From Fluviicola sp. (lineage in GTDB: Bacteria; Bacteroidota; Bacteroidia; Flavobacteriales_D; Crocinitomicaceae), in the NCBI GenBank assembly GCA_020849495.1, contig JADLGD010000056.1, forward strand, positions 1 to 38,329: a stretch of DNA of 38,329 nucleotides. Reading direction: 5' to 3'. Below are positions 16,941-23,896 of the stretch, piece after piece. Numbering within the stretch: position 1 is the first letter of the stretch; each line of letters opens with the position of its first letter. The notes under the pieces were generated by a model. The model had not been told where the DNA came from. It saw only the letters and a program-made list of their open reading frames with translations, and searched no databases. The position numbers and the translations under genes are program-made.

Positions 16941-17567
16941 TTATTGCTGAATAATAATTTCAAGCTGTGCAAAGCCTGAACTCCCATTCTGACAATCAAT
17001 TACTCTAAAAGCACCCACTTTTCCTTGTTGTGTTCGAAACGCATACATATTACCTATGTGTGACGGATCTATTTGTTCAAAATCACTTGTACTAGGACCA
17101 GAACCAACATATCCTTTTAATTGACTCAACTTTGTGATAGAAGCAAAAGCTGTACTGGTCAATTGTGAAGATGCTGGATCGATGGTGATGTGATTAAAGG
17201 CAGTAAATTGATTGATTCCCAAGGTAGTTTTGTCCCAAGAAGAAATCGGATAGCCAACTTGTCCGTCAAAATTGCCCATTGAAATAAACATGGGATCATT
17301 CGCATTGGTATTTCTCAAAACATACACCAAATCAATTTCAGCTGCGTGTGCTTGTGCGTTAGAAACAGAAAACACATGTGCACTATCCAAATCTAAAAAA
17401 CAAATAGGATCGGTCTGCGTACTGTTATCATACGCTAAATCGAGAGTTGTTGTCATTCGCAAAACCAAAGGGTCAACTGTTACAGGAGTTGTCTCTTCTT
17501 TTTTACATTGCGTATTTAAAAGGGCTACAGTAGCCAACACAAAAATTACTTTTACTTTTTTCATCAT
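16941..17567 (-). CDS. Hypothetical lipoprotein upstream of the GH5 gene
   Basis: About 208 residues from the ATG at 17567; a second ATG follows at once and the codon before them is TTG. The signal peptide ends LLNTQCKKEE, with Cys21 the probable lipidation site. The remaining sequence is beta-rich with no motif I recognise (segments such as YDNSTQTDPICFLDLDSAHV and GKVGAFRVIDCQNGSSGF). Two cysteines, one mid-protein and one near the C-terminus, could form a disulphide. First gene of a probable two-gene unit with the GH5 enzyme, so a carbohydrate-related surface role is possible but unproven. Confidence 0.72.
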   Translation of the reverse strand: MMKKVKVIFVLATVALLNTQCKKEETTPVTVDPLVLRMTTTLDLAYDNSTQTDPICFLDLDSAHVFSVSNAQAHAAEIDLVYVLRNTNANDPMFISMGNFDGQVGYPISSWDKTTLGINQFTAFNHITIDPASSQLTSTAFASITKLSQLKGYVGSGPSTSDFEQIDPSHIGNMYAFRTQQGKVGAFRVIDCQNGSSGFAQLEIIIQQ

Positions 17568-17594
17568 CAATTGGTTGTATCATTAATCTTGATT

Positions 17595-17625
17595 CAAAAT
17601 TATTGACTCTTTGTCCATCATACAA
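17595..17625 (-). promoter_or_regulatory. Bacteroidota-type promoter for the lipoprotein-GH5 operon
   Basis: On the minus strand, TTG (complement of 17623-17625), a 20-bp spacer and TAATTTTG (complement of 17595-17602) match the Bacteroidota -33/-7 pattern TTG-N19-21-TAnnTTTG. Transcription would begin roughly 20 bp before the ATG at 17567. Confidence 0.5.
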
Positions 17626-17663
17626 TCACACAATTATGTGGTATTCATGTGAAAGAAAGCACG

Positions 17664-17671
17664 TATTTTTG
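17664..17671 (+). promoter_or_regulatory. -7 box immediately before the sensor kinase start
   Basis: TATTTTTG is a perfect TAnnTTTG match ending 5 bp before the kinase ATG at 17677. If used, the transcript would start at or within a base or two of the ATG and be leaderless. No clear -33 TTG lies at the right distance, so support is moderate at best. Confidence 0.35.
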
Positions 17672-17676
17672 AAGAG

Positions 17677-20643
17677 ATGAGCAAACGATTGTTTTTTATT
17701 GGATTTTTCCTCCTTCAGCTGTTTCAACAGAATAGCTATGGAGCCTCACCTTTCTTCGGTGAAAATGTCCAATTCAAGAATTTCTCCATGAAATCAGGTT
17801 TGCCATCTGATAATTGTTTTAAAACTGTTCAAACAGCAAATGGCTGTATTTGGGTTGCTGGTGTTCATGGTATTGGACGTTTCAATGGATTTCAATGGAC
17901 CTATTTTCAACAAGAGGCCAACTTATCGCAAAGACTAACCAGCAATTGGGTGATGGATATTCAAGCTGATGGCAATAACTTGTGGTTTCATACAGATCGC
18001 GGTTCTGGTTTTATTGCCTCACAAAACAAAGTCGTGTTTCCCAAAAACAAACATCTTGGCTGGGGAAAGCTGCTTGTTACAAAACAAAAAGCATACATCG
18101 GAAGTTGGAAAGGTATCGTTATGTATTCAAAATCCAATAAAGGTTTCCATACACCAAAAGTCATTCATGGTTCCGAAAATCAATCGTGCATCCAACTAGT
18201 GGCTCATCGTAAACAACTGGTCGGAATCTTTGAAGATGTTCCTGGCTACTTTACTGTGAATCCGAACAACATTCAACTTGCACTTCACCCAAAAATTGTT
18301 TTGGATGGACAAGCAACAGCAATTTATATCTACCATTACCTGAATCAAGGCAACAGGCTACTTGCAAGCACAAAAAGTCATGGAATCATTTCTTTGGACC
18401 CAAAAACTGGTACTGCTTATACCTTAATTGATGCAAAAGAATTGGGAACCAAGAAAACTACACAATTAGCGTGGTACAAGATTCAAAAGCAATTGTATCT
18501 TATCATTGGAACAGAAGGTAATGGGGTCTTCATCTATCAAAAAGGAAAAGGAATTATTGGAAATTTAATCCCGAAAGCAGAATTGCCTTCAACCAGTATT
18601 TGTTCTTCTATCATCCAGCACATTTTTGTAGATCAAAACAATGGCATTTGGTTTTCTACAGACAAAGGACTTTCGTATTTACATCCGAGTTTACAACGAT
18701 TCAAACCCTTTTATTTCTTCCGCAATCCTTCTATTCCTGAAAACACAACCTTGAATGCTATTCGCGATATAGGAAATAACAACTACCTCATTGGAACCGA
18801 TCAAGATGGATGCTTCTGGTACCATTCGCCGACTGAAAAAGCGGAGAAATTAACGCTTCCTACTTCGAATGATTGGAAAACTATCGTTGGGATTTGTCAA
18901 ATAGATGACGATCACTTTGCAATTGCAGGTCTGCGTTCTTGGGGAATTTTCACACTTTCAACAAAAAACTTCAAAGAAATCAAGGGAATCGACAGTCAAC
19001 TTTTCGGAATTCGTTTATTGAACAAACAGCAAATTGGCATTGGAACGGGAAAAGGGGCCGTAATTTATGACCAGCTTTCCAATACCTACATTTTTAAGGA
19101 GAAAAATCTAAAAAACCTTCCCTACTCTGAACTATTCTGCAAGGACTTGTGGATGGATCCGAAAGGAAATTTGTGGATTTTGCGTTTTTTCAATGGTTTG
19201 GAAGTCTACCATTTTCAGTCAAAAAGCTACAAGCAACTGACGCCTCAATCGATCATTAATCAAGGAACAGATTTCCACAATTTAGCTGTTTCTACAAACA
19301 ATGTTTATGTTGCCTCTAGCTCTGGATTGTTTTGTTACAATTGGTCGAATGAACAACTGTCAAATCACTTCACTTCTAAAAACGGGTTGATTGGAGATAT
19401 CATCGATCGCTGTGAAGTGACAACAAATGGAAAAGAGCTTTATTACACCACTCCAACTGGTTTGTATCGCTTGAATAAGACCGAAAAGAAATCCTATTTA
19501 TTACATCCATTGGAAAAATACCGTCAGAAATGGTTCAATGATTTACATTTAACGTCTTCCAATGAATTGCTTCTAACAGCATCGAACTACTTTGCGAAAT
19601 ATGCCATATCCGAGGCCGAATATGCGCAACCAGATCTGCCAACCTTGGAAAGTTTCATGGTGAACGGAAAAAACCTTACCCTCTCACCAAAAATAACCTT
19701 GAAACCGGGACAAGACAATGTTGCTATCACTTTTCAACGCACCAATTTCTCCGACAATGGCGAATTGATCATTGAATACAAAATCCCCGAACTCAAAAAC
19801 GTATTCACTCCAATCAAAGAAGGAGAATTGGAATTAATGGGTCTTACAGCTGGCAATTACACCATCCAATTCAGAACCCGCAATCAAGCTACAGGCATTT
19901 GTAGTCCTGTAAAACAATTGGAACTGTTTCTTGCTTCTCCTTTCTATTTACGTTGGTGGTTCAGTGTTTTGATTATTGGAGTTATTGCACTTTTGATATA
20001 TACCTATTTTCAAATCCGTTTAAAAAACAAAGAGCGATTGATGCACACCCGCATTCAACTTTCAAGGGATTTACACGATGAGTTAGGAGCGAATGTTTCT
20101 AGTATTCAAATCATGGCAAATCTCTTGGAAAATGCAACCGATTCAAGCGACCCTAAACATGCTTTCGTTTCCAATATTTCCACTTATTCCAAACAGATCA
20201 ATGAAAACATCAATGATATTATTTGGAACGTCAATCCGCGCTTTGATGATCTGAACGAATTGATCTTGCGCATGAAACGCTATGCTGGAATGACTCTTGA
20301 AGCAGCTGAAATCACGGTCGAATTCAAAGAACCTTCGCAAGAACTTCATTTCCCAATAGACCAAACATCCAAGTATTTCATCTACTTGATTTTCAAAGAA
20401 AGTGTCAACAATTGCGCAAAGTATTCGCAAGCACACAACTGTCGCATTCAATTTATTCTAGATAAAAAATACATTGGTTTTGAACTCGTAGATGATGGAA
20501 TCGGTTTTGACTTAGAACTAGCCAAGAAAAACGGAAACGGCTTGTTCAACATGTATAAACGAGCTGCAGAAATCCATGCAGAATTAAGCATCCAAACGCA
20601 ACCACAATCCGGTTGTACCATCACATTAAAAAAGATACGATGA
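17677..20643 (+). CDS. Two-component sensor histidine kinase with periplasmic propeller (HisKA_3 type)
   Basis: 988 residues. After a signal peptide, residues about 30-650 contain repeated WxxxxxGLxxF/W-type blades of the two-component regulator propeller (MKSGLPSDNCFKTV, GIWFSTDKGLSYL, KNGLIGDIIDR). A Y_Y_Y-like Ig domain follows (about 660-750), then one membrane helix (about 757-777, FSVLIIGVIALLIYTYF). The cytoplasmic part holds a HisKA_3 dimerisation domain with SRDLHDELG (phospho-His near 800) and a HATPase_c with KESVNNCAKYS (N box, about 907) and DDGIGFDL (G1). It likely senses an extracytoplasmic ligand and phosphorylates the response regulator encoded next, whose start overlaps its stop in ATGA. 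It lacks the fused AraC-type regulator of hybrid two-component systems. Confidence 0.92.
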   Translation: MSKRLFFIGFFLLQLFQQNSYGASPFFGENVQFKNFSMKSGLPSDNCFKTVQTANGCIWVAGVHGIGRFNGFQWTYFQQEANLSQRLTSNWVMDIQADGNNLWFHTDRGSGFIASQNKVVFPKNKHLGWGKLLVTKQKAYIGSWKGIVMYSKSNKGFHTPKVIHGSENQSCIQLVAHRKQLVGIFEDVPGYFTVNPNNIQLALHPKIVLDGQATAIYIYHYLNQGNRLLASTKSHGIISLDPKTGTAYTLIDAKELGTKKTTQLAWYKIQKQLYLIIGTEGNGVFIYQKGKGIIGNLIPKAELPSTSICSSIIQHIFVDQNNGIWFSTDKGLSYLHPSLQRFKPFYFFRNPSIPENTTLNAIRDIGNNNYLIGTDQDGCFWYHSPTEKAEKLTLPTSNDWKTIVGICQIDDDHFAIAGLRSWGIFTLSTKNFKEIKGIDSQLFGIRLLNKQQIGIGTGKGAVIYDQLSNTYIFKEKNLKNLPYSELFCKDLWMDPKGNLWILRFFNGLEVYHFQSKSYKQLTPQSIINQGTDFHNLAVSTNNVYVASSSGLFCYNWSNEQLSNHFTSKNGLIGDIIDRCEVTTNGKELYYTTPTGLYRLNKTEKKSYLLHPLEKYRQKWFNDLHLTSSNELLLTASNYFAKYAISEAEYAQPDLPTLESFMVNGKNLTLSPKITLKPGQDNVAITFQRTNFSDNGELIIEYKIPELKNVFTPIKEGELELMGLTAGNYTIQFRTRNQATGICSPVKQLELFLASPFYLRWWFSVLIIGVIALLIYTYFQIRLKNKERLMHTRIQLSRDLHDELGANVSSIQIMANLLENATDSSDPKHAFVSNISTYSKQINENINDIIWNVNPRFDDLNELILRMKRYAGMTLEAAEITVEFKEPSQELHFPIDQTSKYFIYLIFKESVNNCAKYSQAHNCRIQFILDKKYIGFELVDDGIGFDLELAKKNGNGLFNMYKRAAEIHAELSIQTQPQSGCTITLKKIR

Positions 20644-21278
20644 ACACCAAAATTACCCTTTTTGAAGACAACAGTAATTTACGCCAAGCTTTAAGCGCCA
20701 TGCTGAATGCAGTGCCAGAATTTACGGTGATAAGCGCTCATCCCAATTGTGTGGATGCAGACCTTCACATTCTTTCTACTCAGCCAGATGTGGTTTTGAT
20801 GGACATTGACATGCCTGAAGTAAATGGAATCCAAGGAGTGAAAATGATCAAGGAAAGTTCACCAACCACTCCGATTATCATGTTGACTGTTTTCGAAGAC
20901 GACGAAAAAATCTTTCAAGCGATTCAAGCTGGTGCAGACGGTTATTTATTAAAAAGCAGCATTGGCAACCAATTGATTGAAGCCATCAAAGACACCATGA
21001 GCGGCGGTGCTTCTATCAGTCCTGGTATTGCAATGAAAGTACTACAAGCCTTTCGCAAAACAGCCGTGAAGCAAGATTTTGGATTGAGTAAACGAGAAAC
21101 GGAAGTGTTGGAACAATTGGTAGCGGGTCAATCTTACAAATTAATTGCAGCGAATTCCTTTGTTTCCATCGACACGGTGCGTTCACACATCAAAAACATT
21201 TACACCAAATTGCAAGTCAATTCAGCAACAGAAGCTGTTTCAAAAGCCTTGAAATACAGAATCGTCGAAATGGATTAA
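20640..21278 (+). CDS. NarL/FixJ-family response regulator
   Basis: 212 residues. The receiver domain (1-120) has the acidic pair Glu9-Asp10, phospho-acceptor Asp55 in VVLMDIDMPE, Thr83 and Lys105 in GYLLKSS. The C-terminal LuxR-type helix-turn-helix (about 145-205) reads SKRETEVLEQLVAGQSYKLI then DTVRSHIKNIYTKLQV. The start at 20640 is chosen because ATG overlaps the kinase stop as ATGA and the protein begins right at the receiver fold; an upstream in-frame codon at 20613 lies inside the kinase gene. Cognate partner of the kinase; target genes unknown, with the divergent GH5 operon an obvious candidate. Its 3' end overlaps the convergent gene by 4 bp. Confidence 0.94.
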   Translation: MNTKITLFEDNSNLRQALSAMLNAVPEFTVISAHPNCVDADLHILSTQPDVVLMDIDMPEVNGIQGVKMIKESSPTTPIIMLTVFEDDEKIFQAIQAGADGYLLKSSIGNQLIEAIKDTMSGGASISPGIAMKVLQAFRKTAVKQDFGLSKRETEVLEQLVAGQSYKLIAANSFVSIDTVRSHIKNIYTKLQVNSATEAVSKALKYRIVEMD

Positions 21279-21841
21279 CCAATTCTTCGCATCACTAAGT
21301 CATCCACGCGTTCGTAAAATTGATTCGGTGTATAAGTGCGCCATTCGATGTCTTCCAAATCGCCTCCCATCACGAAATAATGGTCGATGCGTGCTTTTTC
21401 AAATTCATGCAATACGTGATCGTGAAAGTTGACCATGGCAATCCATCCTTCATCTACCTCATCAAACCATTCTTCGTAGTAACAATCATCTGAATAGTGG
21501 AAATTCAGTACATTTTCTCCAATCAAAATGAATTTGTTGATCCCGTGTTCCATGATGGGTTCAATGATGTCGCGCTTCAAGGTCATTACATCGTTTTCAA
21601 TGGCATCGTTCCATTCTCCAATGAATTCAATGATCGCAAAGCTTTCTTCATAATCCACAAAAAGGATTTTTGCAAACAAAGTTTTGGAGCCAATATTGTC
21701 CCATTGAGGGTGAATCAAATAGTTGTAAACTCGATCTGTAAACTCAAATTCACTGTACTGACGGTTGTAAAATGGTGAAAGCGCATCTTCTGACGCGATG
21801 TATAAATGTCTCCAGAGATAATATGGCTCTATAAAATGCAC
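21275..21841 (-). CDS. Conserved-looking hypothetical cytosolic protein
   Basis: 188 residues, no signal peptide or membrane segment, acidic and rich in aromatic residues (HFIEPYYLWRHLYIASEDA, YSDDCYYEEWFDEVDEGWIA). I do not recognise the family. The start is the GTG at 21841: an in-frame TAA lies five codons upstream and there is no ATG nearby. The stop overlaps the end of the convergent response regulator gene by 4 bp. The even composition and codon use argue for a real gene; the fold looks alpha/beta, but no function can be given. Confidence 0.75.
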   Translation of the reverse strand: MHFIEPYYLWRHLYIASEDALSPFYNRQYSEFEFTDRVYNYLIHPQWDNIGSKTLFAKILFVDYEESFAIIEFIGEWNDAIENDVMTLKRDIIEPIMEHGINKFILIGENVLNFHYSDDCYYEEWFDEVDEGWIAMVNFHDHVLHEFEKARIDHYFVMGGDLEDIEWRTYTPNQFYERVDDLVMRRIG

Positions 21842-21906
21842 GTAATGAATGAATTAAGAATGGAACAAAATTTGTCAACAGCCTTTCCGAAATTAAAAAG
21901 AAAGTA

Positions 21907-21933
21907 TACATTTGAAACAACAATTTGAAACAA
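21907..21933 (+). promoter_or_regulatory. -7 box and tandem repeat before the DUF4836 gene
   Basis: TACATTTG at 21907-21914 is a perfect TAnnTTTG -7 box 29 bp before the ATG at 21944. Overlapping it, the 11-mer ATTTGAAACAA occurs twice (21910-21920 and 21923-21933) with a 13-bp period, placing a duplicate box at or just after the expected transcription start. Confidence 0.45.
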
Positions 21934-21943
21934 AAATTGCTTT

Positions 21944-23434
21944 ATGAAATTGATAAAAAATTTAAACCTAATCTTCGCCTTTGGAATCATTGGCTTGTTC
22001 GTTTTTTCTAGTTGTTCTGGTAAAGGCGATGAACGCAATGCACAAGACGCTACTTCAGCATTGGTGCAGCAAAATCAAAACATCATTGCTTTTGGTAAAG
22101 TAAAAGTGATGGACATTTTGAACAAAGTTGATTACAAACACATTCCTAAAGCAAATGTTTTGTTAGGAGCACAAATTCAAATGTGGAGCAAAGGTTTTAA
22201 AACAGATGCGCCAATCTATTACGCTTTGGAAGCTCCTTTAGCTGAAGATGGGACACCAGCAACTGTTTTTGCCATGATGGATGTTACCAATAAAGACAGT
22301 TTGATCAGTGTGATTTCTGAAATGGGATACGCTATGGAAAAAGCGGGAGAAATTGAGTATTTCCAAGAAAACGATGTGACATTTGGTGTGCGCAACAATT
22401 TATTCATCCTATTGAGTAAAAAAGCGCCTTACGATGGTAAAGCAGCAATTGAAAAAGCGTTTACAGATTCAGAAGGCGATTTAAGTGAAGGAAAAGCAGC
22501 TGAAATTCTAGCAAGTGAAGCGGATATCGTAAACGGAATCTCGATTGAGCGTTTGTATGGTACAGCAAATACTTCTTTGAATAAATTGAGTCAAGCGAAA
22601 AAAGACGAATTGAAAGAATTGGTTGCAGATGGTTTCATCTCTTCGGAAGTGCGTTTTGAAAATGGAAAAGCAAGCTTTGAATCTAAAAACTTGTTCTCGG
22701 ATGCTTTGAAAGATCGTTTGTTCTTCAGTGACAACAATGGAAAAACATTGGTCAATAAATTAGGTTCAGGTAACGCTTGGATGGGTGTTGCTGCTAACAT
22801 TGATATGCGCAAATTTGAAAAGTTTGTGAACGATTTTGCTCCTGATGGAAATAAAAAACTGACTGAAAATCTTCCTGGAGAAGCGGCGTTTTTGTTAATG
22901 GCTCTTGGACCAAATGCTTATAGCAGCATGTTATCTGGTCAATTTGGAATGGTTGCAACAGGAAATCCAAATGCAGCTTTCGGGATGGTGTTTGAATTCA
23001 ACGCGTTCTTAGGTCTAGGTAAACAAGGCGACAGTATCCGCCAAATGATGGAAGAAAACTTAGCTGGTTCTCCGAAAAAAGGAGATGCATTCATCATGGA
23101 CAACACTGCAGTTGCGCCGCGCAAAGATGGAATCTACATTTACTCTGTAACAAATGCTGGAAAAGGGAAATTAAACCTTCCAGCTTATGCGAAAAACTTT
23201 GGGGAGAAAACGTTCAGTATGTTCATTGCTTTCGACAAAATGGATATCAAAAGTTTGGAATTGGATGATGAAATGAAAGTTTTGGAAATCATGGAATCAT
23301 TCAATGCATCAGCAGATAGAAACGGATCAACGGCTGTTTTAACGACCAAGAAAAAGAATGCCAACATTTTGAAACAAGTGGCCGACTTTTATATGGTGAC
23401 TTTGAAAGATAAAATTGACAATTTAGGAATCTAA
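21944..23434 (+). CDS. DUF4836-type lipoprotein
   Basis: 496 residues. The signal peptide ends LFVFSSC, with Cys24 as lipidation site, followed by an SGKGDE linker that favours export toward the outer membrane. The rest resembles DUF4836, a Bacteroidota family of surface or periplasmic lipoproteins of unknown function. Characteristic features are the repeated ATVFAMMDVTNKDSLIS and NLFILLSKK-type alpha/beta segments and a mid-protein WMGVAANIDMRKFEKFV. Monocistronic by appearance: its own -7 box lies upstream and a strong terminator downstream. Confidence 0.8.
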   Translation: MKLIKNLNLIFAFGIIGLFVFSSCSGKGDERNAQDATSALVQQNQNIIAFGKVKVMDILNKVDYKHIPKANVLLGAQIQMWSKGFKTDAPIYYALEAPLAEDGTPATVFAMMDVTNKDSLISVISEMGYAMEKAGEIEYFQENDVTFGVRNNLFILLSKKAPYDGKAAIEKAFTDSEGDLSEGKAAEILASEADIVNGISIERLYGTANTSLNKLSQAKKDELKELVADGFISSEVRFENGKASFESKNLFSDALKDRLFFSDNNGKTLVNKLGSGNAWMGVAANIDMRKFEKFVNDFAPDGNKKLTENLPGEAAFLLMALGPNAYSSMLSGQFGMVATGNPNAAFGMVFEFNAFLGLGKQGDSIRQMMEENLAGSPKKGDAFIMDNTAVAPRKDGIYIYSVTNAGKGKLNLPAYAKNFGEKTFSMFIAFDKMDIKSLELDDEMKVLEIMESFNASADRNGSTAVLTTKKKNANILKQVADFYMVTLKDKIDNLGI

Positions 23435-23450
23435 TCCTTTAAAAAGATAG

Positions 23451-23486
23451 AAACTCCAATTCAGTGATGAGTTGGAGTTTTTTTTT
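23451..23486 (+). terminator. Intrinsic terminator after the DUF4836 gene
   Basis: AAACTCCAA (23451-23459) pairs perfectly with TTGGAGTTT (23472-23480) around a 12-nt loop that can add a short TCA/TGA pairing. A T-tract runs to 23486. It begins 16 bp after the stop codon. Confidence 0.85.
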
Positions 23487-23518
23487 GAACAAAAAACCTT
23501 TCAGATTGTTTAAGTGCC

Positions 23519-23896
23519 ATGAAAGAAAGAGACGCTTGGAATCCATTAACAACAGAAGAAGAACGCATCATAGTTCATAAAGGAACCGAATATCCGTTTA
23601 CAGGAGAATACAACAAATGGAAGGAAACTGGAACCTTTGTTTGCAGAAGATGTGAAGCGCCACTTTATCGCACAACGGATAAATTTGATTCAGGATGCGG
23701 CTGGCCTTCTTTCGATGACCAAATTGCAAGCAACGTAAAACGCGTTCCGGATGCCGATGGTAGACGCATTGAAATCGTTTGCGCTAATTGTGACGGTCAT
23801 TTAGGACACGTGTTTGAAGGAGAACGCTTCACGAAAAAAAACACCCGTCATTGCGTCAATTCTTTAAGTATCAAATTCATCAAAACCGAACAATGA
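23519..23896 (+). CDS. msrB: Peptide-methionine (R)-S-oxide reductase
   Basis: 125 residues, a compact MsrB without signal peptide. It reduces methionine-R-sulphoxide in proteins using thioredoxin-type reductants. Two CxxC pairs bind the structural zinc (Cys42/Cys45 in FVCRRCEAPLY and Cys88/Cys91 in VCANCDGHLG). The family signature GCGWPSF follows Cys60, a possible resolving cysteine, and the catalytic cysteine is Cys112 in TRHCVNSLSIKF. Probably cytoplasmic. Its TGA overlaps the ATG of the TonB-dependent receptor gene as ATGA, an unusual partner for msrB. Confidence 0.95.
   Translation: MKERDAWNPLTTEEERIIVHKGTEYPFTGEYNKWKETGTFVCRRCEAPLYRTTDKFDSGCGWPSFDDQIASNVKRVPDADGRRIEIVCANCDGHLGHVFEGERFTKKNTRHCVNSLSIKFIKTEQ

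Noticed and set aside
20613..20640. Earlier start for the response regulator at 20613
   Set aside because: It would overlap the kinase gene by 31 bp and add nine residues outside the receiver fold; the ATGA overlap at 20640 is the standard coupling arrangement.
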